A stretch of DNA of 56,902 nucleotides. Origin: an uncultured Prevotella sp. GTDB lineage: Bacteria; Bacteroidota; Bacteroidia; Bacteroidales; Bacteroidaceae. Below are positions 51,891 to 56,902 of the stretch, one piece after another. The stretch spans positions 1-56,902 of the forward strand of contig CAMIVY010000021.1 of the NCBI GenBank assembly GCA_946402275.1, in the 5' to 3' direction. The position numbers and the translations under genes are program-made. Within the stretch, counting starts at the first letter, position 1. Each line of letters begins with the position of its first letter. The notes below the pieces were generated by a model. The model worked only from the letters and a program-made list of their open reading frames with translations. It did no database searches and was not told the DNA's origin.

Positions 51891-52893
51891 AGGTACGGCA
51901 TATTGTCTTCTGTTGGGCATCGTCATTATGGTGCTCTTCGTCCTGAACATCTTTATTGGTTCGGTGTCTATTCCTATGGCCGATACGTTGCGCATCCTCT
52001 TGGGTGACGAGGTGCGCCCCTCCTGGCAGTATATCATTCTCGAATCGAGGCTTCCCCAGGCAATTACCGCTCTTCTGGCTGGTGGCGCATTGGCGGTCAG
52101 CGGACTCATGTTGCAGACGGCTTTCCGCAATCCGTTGGCTGGTCCCAGCGTCTTTGGCATCAATAGCGGTGCCGGATTGGGTGTTGCCCTGGTCATGTTA
52201 CTCTTGGGAGGCAGCATCTCGGCAGGCTCCGTCAGCGTGTCGGGTTTCGTCGCCGTGCTGGTAGCCGCCTTTGTAGGTGCCATGACGGTGATGGTGGTCA
52301 TCTTCTTTTTCTCTACCCTGGTGCGCCATAATGTCATGCTGCTCATCATCGGTATCATGATAGGCTATATCTCCAATTCCGCCATCTCCCTGCTCAACTT
52401 CTTTGCCACCGACGAGGGTGTCAAGTCGTATATGGTATGGGGCATGGGTTCTTTCGGAGGTGTGTCCATGAAGATGATGCTGCCCTTTGCCCTTGTCACG
52501 CTGTTGGGATTGCTGGGTAGTGTGTTGCTTATCAAGCCGCTCAATGCCTTGATGCTGGGCGACCGTTATGCGGAGAATTTGGGTGTCAATATCGTGAGGG
52601 TGCGCAATGGACTCTTGGTGGTTACGGGTTTGCTGACTGCTATCGTCACAGCATTTTGCGGACCTGTTGCTTTCATCGGACTGGCTGTGCCCCATATCGC
52701 ACGCCTTATGCTGCATACCGACAATCATCGCTCGCTGTTGCCAGCCACCATCCTGATGGGCAGTATCGTGGCTTTGTTGTGTAATATTATCTGTGTGCTG
52801 CCGGGCGAAAATGGCGTCATTCCCCTGAATGCTGTTACCCCGCTGATAGGCGCTCCCGTGATTATTTACGTCATTCTTAAGGGGAATAAATAG
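51883..52893 (+). CDS. btuC: Cobalamin ABC transporter permease
   Basis: 336 aa, starting with GTG at 51883 and overlapping btuF by 8 bp. FecCD/BtuC family with about ten membrane helices: ITALLAGGALAVSGLMLQTAFRNPLAGPSVFGINSGAGLG, LGDRYAENLGVNIVRVRNGLLV (the loop contacting the ATPase) and FCGPVAFIGLAVPHIARLM are all family hallmarks. The partner ATPase gene btuD does not follow; the next feature is a tRNA gene. Confidence 0.92.
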   Translation: MSKGTAYCLLLGIVIMVLFVLNIFIGSVSIPMADTLRILLGDEVRPSWQYIILESRLPQAITALLAGGALAVSGLMLQTAFRNPLAGPSVFGINSGAGLGVALVMLLLGGSISAGSVSVSGFVAVLVAAFVGAMTVMVVIFFFSTLVRHNVMLLIIGIMIGYISNSAISLLNFFATDEGVKSYMVWGMGSFGGVSMKMMLPFALVTLLGLLGSVLLIKPLNALMLGDRYAENLGVNIVRVRNGLLVVTGLLTAIVTAFCGPVAFIGLAVPHIARLMLHTDNHRSLLPATILMGSIVALLCNIICVLPGENGVIPLNAVTPLIGAPVIIYVILKGNK

Positions 52894-52923
52894 CCTTTCG
52901 GAGTGAAATCCTTGCCTTTTTGC

Positions 52924-52941
52924 ACTTTTTTCGAAAAAAGT
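52924..52941. terminator. AT-rich perfect palindrome after btuC
   Basis: ACTTTTTTCGAAAAAAGT, an 18-bp perfect palindrome between btuC and the tRNA promoter. It could end the btu transcript, but the hairpin would have almost no loop and no free T-run. Confidence 0.35.
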
Positions 52942-52951
52942 TGCTGAAATA

Positions 52952-52983
52952 TTTGGCGGTTCCACAAAAAGTGCGTACCTTTG
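52952..52983 (+). promoter_or_regulatory. Promoter for tRNA-Arg
   Basis: TTTG at 52952-52955, a 20-bp spacer, TACCTTTG at 52976-52983. Confidence 0.75.
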
Positions 52984-53002
52984 CACACGATTTCAGAAAT
53001 GA

Positions 53003-53076
53003 GGCTCCCTAGCTCAACTGAATAGAGCATCTGACTACGGATCAGAAGGTTGTGGGTTTGAATCCCGCGGGAGTCA
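53003..53076 (+). tRNA. tRNA-Arg (anticodon ACG)
   Basis: Acceptor GGCTCCC with GGGAGTC (one G-U). D-arm GCTC/GAGC. Anticodon stem TCTGA/TCAGA with loop CTACGGA. T-arm GTGGG/CCCGC. Discriminator A; no encoded CCA. Confidence 0.95.
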
Positions 53077-53077
53077 C

Positions 53078-53117
53078 AAAAGGTGAAGAGTTCGAAAGAG
53101 TTCTTCACTTTTTTGTG
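53078..53117 (+). terminator. Terminator of tRNA-Arg
   Basis: AAAAGGTGAAGA pairs with TCTTCACTTTTTT (one G-U) around a 12-base loop. Confidence 0.85.
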
Positions 53118-53162
53118 TTGGCATAGGCATCGTTTTTTGTGTTGGCATAGGCATCGTTTTTT
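53115..53162. repeat. 24-bp tandem duplication
   Basis: GTGTTGGCATAGGCATCG plus a T-run occurs twice, starting at 53115 and 53139, between the tRNA-Arg terminator and the bglX promoter. Confidence 0.85.
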
Positions 53163-53213
53163 TGTCTGGCACTATTTTTTTTATTTTTACTTTTCGCTTT
53201 TCCCTTTTTTTAT

Positions 53214-53221
53214 TATCTTTG
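53214..53221 (+). promoter_or_regulatory. -7 box for the GH3 gene
   Basis: TATCTTTG, 28 bases before the ATG; the -33 region is T-rich without a clear TTTG. Confidence 0.5.
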
Positions 53222-53248
53222 CAAGCAAAATCTATTACACTCAACACA

Positions 53249-55570
53249 ATGATGAAAAAAGCAATCCTTTCGGTGACACTCCTTTGCGGTGCCATCTTCG
53301 CGCAGGCCCAGCAGCCTGCCATTCCCCGTGATGCTGCCATAGAGGCTAAAGTAGAGAAAACATTATCCAAGATGACCCTCGACGAGAAGATTGGTCAGAT
53401 GCTGGAACTGAACCTGGACATCATGGGTGCCTACGATGCTACAGGCGCGTGGAAACTAAACGAAACCATGCTTGACACCCTGATTTCCAAGTGGAAGGTA
53501 GGCTCAATCCTCAATGCGCCAGGCACAAGAGCAGCCACTGTGGCCCAATGGCAGGAATGGATACAACTTATCCAGAAGAAATCGATGAAGTATATCGGCA
53601 TCCCCGACATCTACGGGCTCGACCATAACCACGGTGTCACCTATACCCAGGCAGGTACCCTCTTCCCGCAACCCATCAACCTGGGTGCTTCGTTCAATAC
53701 GGAACTGGCTCGCACCGGTGCCGAGATTACTGCCTATGAGAGCCGTGCCTCCAACTGTCCTTGGGTGTATAACCCCGTTGTCGATCTGGGTCGCGATCCC
53801 CGTTGGCCCCGTATTTACGAGAGCTTTGGCGAAGATGCCGTTGTCAACTCGAAGATGGTGGTGGCCGAAATCAAGGGTTATCAGGGCGACGATCCCAACC
53901 ACATCGACCAGTACCACGTAGGAACCAGCACCAAGCATTACTTTGCCTATGGTGCCCCCTGGTCGGGTAAGGACCGCACACCAGCCTATCTGAATCCGCA
54001 GATTATCCGTGAGAAATATTTCGAGCCCTTCAAGCAGGCTGCCCTTGCCGGCACCCTCACCATGATGGTCAACTCCGCTTCCGTGAATGGTGTTCCCCTT
54101 CATGCCAGCTACGAGTATCTCACTAAGTGGCTCAAGGAAGACCTGCAATGGGACGGATTCCTTGTTACCGACTGGGCTGACATCAACAACCTCTTCACCC
54201 GTGAGCGTGTTGCCAAGGACAAGAAAGATGCCGTTCGCATAGCCGTGAATGCCGGTATCGACATGTCCATGGACCCCTATAGTGTCGATTTCTGCATTCT
54301 GCTGAAAGAACTAGTCAACGAGGGCAAGGTCAAGATGTCGCGTATCGACGATGCCGTGCGCCGCATTCTCCGTGCCAAGTATCGCCTGGGTCTCTTCGAC
54401 AAGCCCAACACCGGCGGCAAGGGCTATGAGAAGTTCGGTAGTGCCGAGTTTGCCGCGAAAGCCCTGACGTCTGCCGAGGAATCCATCGTGCTCCTCAAGA
54501 ACGAAGGTAGCATGCTGCCCCTTGCCAAGGGTAAGAAAATCCTCCTCACCGGTCCTAATGCCAATCAGATGCGTTGTCTGAATGGCGGATGGAGCTATAC
54601 ATGGCAGGGCTCCAAGGCGGAAGACCTCTCCCAGCAGTACAACACCATCTATGAAGCCCTCTGCAACAAGTATGGCAAGGATAACATCATCCTCGAGCAG
54701 GGTGTGACCTATAACGAGGACGGCAACTACTACGAAGAGCATGCCCCGCAGATTGACAAAGCCGTGGCCGCTGCTGCCCAGGCCGACATCATCATCGCCT
54801 GCATCGGTGAGAACTCATACACCGAGACTCCGGGCAACCTCTCCGACCTGTGGCTCTCCGAGAACCAGCGCAATCTGGTGAAGGCCCTCGCCAAGACCGG
54901 CAAGCCCATCATCATGGTGCTCAACGAGGGACGTCCCCGTCTCATTGCCGATATCGAACCCTTGGCAAAGGCGGTCGTTGACATCCTCATTCCCGGCAAC
55001 TATGGTGGTGACGCACTCGCCAATCTCCTTGCCGGCGATGCCAACTTCTCTGCCAAGATGCCATTCACCTATCCCCGCGAAATCAATTCGTTGAACACCT
55101 ACGACTACAAGGTTTCCGAAGAGGTAGGCACGATGGCCGGTGCCTATAACTACGATGCCAAGGTGTCCTTGCAATGGCCCTTCGGCTACGGACTCAGCTA
55201 CACCACCTATGAGTATAGCAACCTGCAGGTCGATAAGAGCCAGTTCACCGCCAACGACGTGCTCACCGTCACCGTGAATGTCAAGAACACCGGTGCCCGT
55301 GCCGGCAAGGAAGCCGTGCTGCTCTATTCCAGCGACCTCGTAGCCTCTGTAGTGCCCGACAACAAGCGCCTGCGCGACTTCACCAAGATAGAGCTGAAGC
55401 CCGGTCAGACCAAGACCGTCACCTTCCGCCTCCCTGCCAAGGACCTCGCCTTTGTCGGTGCTGACGGGCGCTGGACACTCGAAGAGGGCGACTTCATCCT
55501 GAAGGTGGGCAATCAGACTGTGCCAGTCGTCTGCACCCAGACCAAGGTATGGGACGAACCGAATATCTGA
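53249..55570 (+). CDS. bglX: Glycoside hydrolase family 3 beta-glucosidase (BglX-like)
   Basis: 773 aa from the ATG at 53249, where the signal peptide starts ([18 protein letters not shown]); the frame upstream runs through the promoter. GH3 N-terminal barrel with [36 protein letters not shown] and the nucleophile Asp near 308 in [12 protein letters not shown]. The C-terminal alpha/beta sandwich (about 400-640) has [31 protein letters not shown] and [17 protein letters not shown] fibronectin III-like domain closes it ([22 protein letters not shown]). Periplasmic hydrolysis of beta-glucosides; the exact linkage cannot be read from sequence. Not in a polysaccharide-utilisation cluster. Confidence 0.93.
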   Translation: MMKKAILSVTLLCGAIFAQAQQPAIPRDAAIEAKVEKTLSKMTLDEKIGQMLELNLDIMGAYDATGAWKLNETMLDTLISKWKVGSILNAPGTRAATVAQWQEWIQLIQKKSMKYIGIPDIYGLDHNHGVTYTQAGTLFPQPINLGASFNTELARTGAEITAYESRASNCPWVYNPVVDLGRDPRWPRIYESFGEDAVVNSKMVVAEIKGYQGDDPNHIDQYHVGTSTKHYFAYGAPWSGKDRTPAYLNPQIIREKYFEPFKQAALAGTLTMMVNSASVNGVPLHASYEYLTKWLKEDLQWDGFLVTDWADINNLFTRERVAKDKKDAVRIAVNAGIDMSMDPYSVDFCILLKELVNEGKVKMSRIDDAVRRILRAKYRLGLFDKPNTGGKGYEKFGSAEFAAKALTSAEESIVLLKNEGSMLPLAKGKKILLTGPNANQMRCLNGGWSYTWQGSKAEDLSQQYNTIYEALCNKYGKDNIILEQGVTYNEDGNYYEEHAPQIDKAVAAAAQADIIIACIGENSYTETPGNLSDLWLSENQRNLVKALAKTGKPIIMVLNEGRPRLIADIEPLAKAVVDILIPGNYGGDALANLLAGDANFSAKMPFTYPREINSLNTYDYKVSEEVGTMAGAYNYDAKVSLQWPFGYGLSYTTYEYSNLQVDKSQFTANDVLTVTVNVKNTGARAGKEAVLLYSSDLVASVVPDNKRLRDFTKIELKPGQTKTVTFRLPAKDLAFVGADGRWTLEEGDFILKVGNQTVPVVCTQTKVWDEPNI

Positions 55571-55610
55571 TGTCTTGATACTGAACACCCACATCCTTCT
55601 CTACACAATA

Positions 55611-55640
55611 AAAGAGGCTCCTTTCGGGAACCTCTTTTTC
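55611..55640. terminator. Shared terminator between convergent bglX and HU-HIG genes
   Basis: AAAGAGG (55611-55617) pairs with CCTCTTT (55631-55637), plus three inner pairs. An A-run precedes it and T5 follows, so it can work both ways. Confidence 0.8.
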
Positions 55641-55678
55641 GTTTTGATGGCTTCATCGACATTAGTCCTGGACTACGC

Positions 55679-56269
55679 TTACCCTTCGTCGCCACCACCG
55701 GTATTGTCACCGCCTGGGGTAATCGAGCCGCTGCCACCGCCTTGGTTGTCACCACCCTGGGTGCTGCCGCCCTGGTTAGCGTTAGGGTTAACGTCCCCCT
55801 TGGCAGCTGCAATCTCCGCCTTGGTTTTGTCCGTCCAGCTCAGCTTGACATCCTTCTTCAGCTCCTCGCGGGTGAAGTCGCCTGTGCTCTGAGCCAGCAA
55901 CTTGATGGTCTTCACGGCAGCACCAGTCTTCTCGCCCTCCTTCAGCGTGCCCATTGTAGCCGAAGCCACCTTGTCGCTCTGAGCATCGTAGAGCACCTCC
56001 AGACCGTTAGACTCCACGGTGGCCTTGAAGATAGCCAGATTGCCCACCTTCACCGTGTTGCCGTTGAGCACCATCTCGCGCACACACTTCACAAAGTCGG
56101 TCAGCACACCCACTATCAAACCCTCCGAGAAGGCCGTGTTGTGTTCAGCCATGTGGTGAGCCATGTCGTGCAGGTCCATGGTCTGTTTGTAACTCACTCG
56201 GGCATACATCTTACCCGCTGTTTCGGTTTCCGAGCTCTCGGTAACCTTGCTCAAATAAAGTTCAATCAT
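55679..56269 (-). CDS. HU-HIG family DNA-binding protein with glycine-rich tail
   Basis: 196 aa. The N-terminal 120 residues follow the HU-like fold of the HU-HIG family (VSYKQTMDLHDMAHHMAEHNTAFSEGLIVGVLTDFVKCVREMVLNGNTVKVGNLAIFKATVES). A lysine-rich middle (TREELKKDVKLSWTDKTKAEIAAAKG) leads to an Asn/Gly/Gln-rich tail with GGDNQGGGSGS-type runs. HU-HIG proteins are common and often multicopy in Bacteroidetes; role unknown beyond presumed DNA binding. A smalltalk-type small gene begins on the other side, an arrangement I have seen often in this group. Confidence 0.85.
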   Translation of the reverse strand: MIELYLSKVTESSETETAGKMYARVSYKQTMDLHDMAHHMAEHNTAFSEGLIVGVLTDFVKCVREMVLNGNTVKVGNLAIFKATVESNGLEVLYDAQSDKVASATMGTLKEGEKTGAAVKTIKLLAQSTGDFTREELKKDVKLSWTDKTKAEIAAAKGDVNPNANQGGSTQGGDNQGGGSGSITPGGDNTGGGDEG

Positions 56270-56355
56270 ACCTTTTGTCGTGTTTTTTATGGTATCAGAA
56301 ACTCCCTCAGACCAACTGCACCGGGTGGCCTGAATCCCGCTTTTTTAATATGTTA

Positions 56356-56387
56356 CAAAGTTACGAAAAATATTCGAAACCACCAAA
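56356..56387 (-). promoter_or_regulatory. Promoter of the HU-HIG gene
   Basis: Minus strand TTTG (56387-56384), a 20-bp spacer, TAACTTTG (56363-56356); the leader is about 85 bases. Confidence 0.7.
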
Positions 56388-56455
56388 TTTTTCCGCAACT
56401 TTTTTCAAATAAAAATCAACATTTTTTTGCCTCATCAATAACCCATCCTTATCCG

Positions 56456-56497
56456 GCAATAAGGGCATGTTATTGCGCAATAAGGGCATGTTATTGC
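56456..56497. repeat. Two tandem 21-bp hairpins
   Basis: GCAATAA-GGGCATG-TTATTGC at 56456-56476, repeated exactly at 56477-56497. Each copy is a perfect 7-bp inverted repeat with a 7-base loop. Confidence 0.9.
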
Positions 56498-56512
56498 CAG
56501 CGGGTAGTTATG

Positions 56513-56704
56513 CGGAAAGTAGGAAATGCGGAAAGCGGACATTAAGCAGTTCTTCAGAGTGCGGAAGAGAGACATTATAAGTATAAGTTTTTATTTTATA
56601 ATTTATATTATATTACATTATTATTTATAATGCCTGTTATCTTAGTTCAAACCATACTAATGTCTACTTTCCTACTTTCCTACTTTTCTACTTTCTATCT
56701 ACTT
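56513..56704. repeat. GAAAGTAG / CTACTTTC repeats in inverted arms
   Basis: GCGGAAAGTAGGAAATGCGG (from 56512) on one side and CTACTTTC, CTACTTTC, CTACTTTT, CTACTTTC (56663-56695) on the other. The units are 8 bp and mutually complementary. Confidence 0.6.
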
Positions 56705-56729
56705 TGAGATGAATTTCCCTTGCTGAAAA

Positions 56730-56761
56730 TTTGGTATTCTCGATTATTTTTAGTAATTTTG
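56730..56761 (+). promoter_or_regulatory. Promoter for the smalltalk gene
   Basis: TTTG at 56730-56733, a 20-bp spacer, TAATTTTG at 56754-56761. The -33 context (GAAAATTTGG) is the same as at 185-193. Confidence 0.7.
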
Positions 56762-56831
56762 TAGGGTAATAGAGAGGCGGTTTTGGCCGCGGAAATAACC
56801 CTAATATTCACCATTTAAAACATTAAAGCGT

Positions 56832-56902
56832 ATGAACAAGACGGTAAAGATGATCCTTCAGGCGATCAGTTATGTCATCACCCTGTTGCTGGGAGCTGCC
56901 GG
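56832..56902 (+). CDS. Smalltalk-type small protein, cut by the window end
   Basis: 23 complete codons are visible: a short basic start (MNKTVKMILQ) and a hydrophobic helix (AISYVITLLLGAA). This matches the Bacteroidetes smalltalk proteins of about 30 residues, commonly found beside HU-HIG genes. Probably a single-pass membrane peptide of unknown function. The stop is outside the window. Confidence 0.65.
   Translation, partial: MNKTVKMILQAISYVITLLLGAA

Larger units (their letters stand above)
56388..56729. other. Intergenic stretch between HU-HIG and smalltalk genes
   Basis: No gene seen on either strand. It contains two tandem 21-bp hairpins (56456-56497), GGAAAG-type repeats (56513-56540), a nearly pure A/T block (56581-56630) and CTACTTTC repeats (56663-56704). 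Confidence 0.6.

Noticed and set aside
52924..53002. Search for a btuD remnant between btuC and tRNA-Arg
   Set aside because: Only about 110 bases, all explained by a palindrome, the tRNA promoter and its leader; no Walker motif in any frame.

Overview
The window is a piece of a Bacteroidales chromosome, most likely a Prevotella-type organism (Prevotella/Segatella/Xylanibacter). The reasons are the gene families (PorD, T9SS plug, GldB, DUF4861, DUF4301, DUF5715, HU-HIG, smalltalk, BspA-type leucine-rich repeats, a BtuB/BtuG vitamin B12 locus), the promoters (TTTG, then 19-20 bp, then TAnnTTTG) and the lack of strong Shine-Dalgarno sites. It is ordinary chromosome: I see no insertion sequence, prophage or CRISPR array. 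The only toxin-antitoxin pair is higBA.

Layout. 1-73 tRNA-Pro; 258-2720 a membrane-spanning AraC-type regulator; 2696-5839 a T9SS plug protein, a small lipoprotein and a DUF4861 protein; 6010-8440 gldB-like and dnaB; 8454-15918 a minus-strand operon dnaN, DEDDh exonuclease, coaBC, porD, recN and a TPR protein with an apparently dead protease domain; 16088-21534 DUF3127, DUF4301, M3 peptidase, BspA-like LRR protein; 21664-22368 higBA; 22411-22899 a gene-free, repeat-rich stretch; 22900-30777 the leucine operon (leader peptide and attenuator, leuA, leuC, leuD, a citramalate/isopropylmalate synthase paralogue, leuB, TPR protein, DUF5715, terminator); 30814-36197 ABC ATPase, secA, DUF4105; 36388-41960 FadL-like porin, lptC, CBS/CNNM protein, ppiD; 42142-45186 reverse rubrerythrin, beta-helix lipoprotein, a degenerate WecB; 45298-52893 a cobalamin-riboswitch-controlled btu operon; 53003 tRNA-Arg; 53249-55570 a GH3 beta-glucosidase; 55679-56902 HU-HIG protein and the start of a divergent smalltalk gene.

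Two systems stand out. First, the leu operon begins with a 26-codon leader peptide loaded with Leu and Ile codons. It is followed by mutually exclusive antiterminator and terminator hairpins that can be drawn base by base: ribosome-mediated attenuation in a phylum where it is little described. Second, several palindromic elements made of 7-bp repeats sit inside or against genes. In three genes (lptC, btuB and a TPR protein) the repeat itself encodes the signal peptide. In a fourth (the citramalate-synthase-like gene) a whole hairpin is inserted in frame, and the unit that would give a stop is altered. Because 7 is coprime with 3, each repeat reads as the same cyclic heptapeptide in all three frames, so such elements could act as portable signal peptides or linkers.

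All family calls are from reading the translated sequence by eye; no database search was run.
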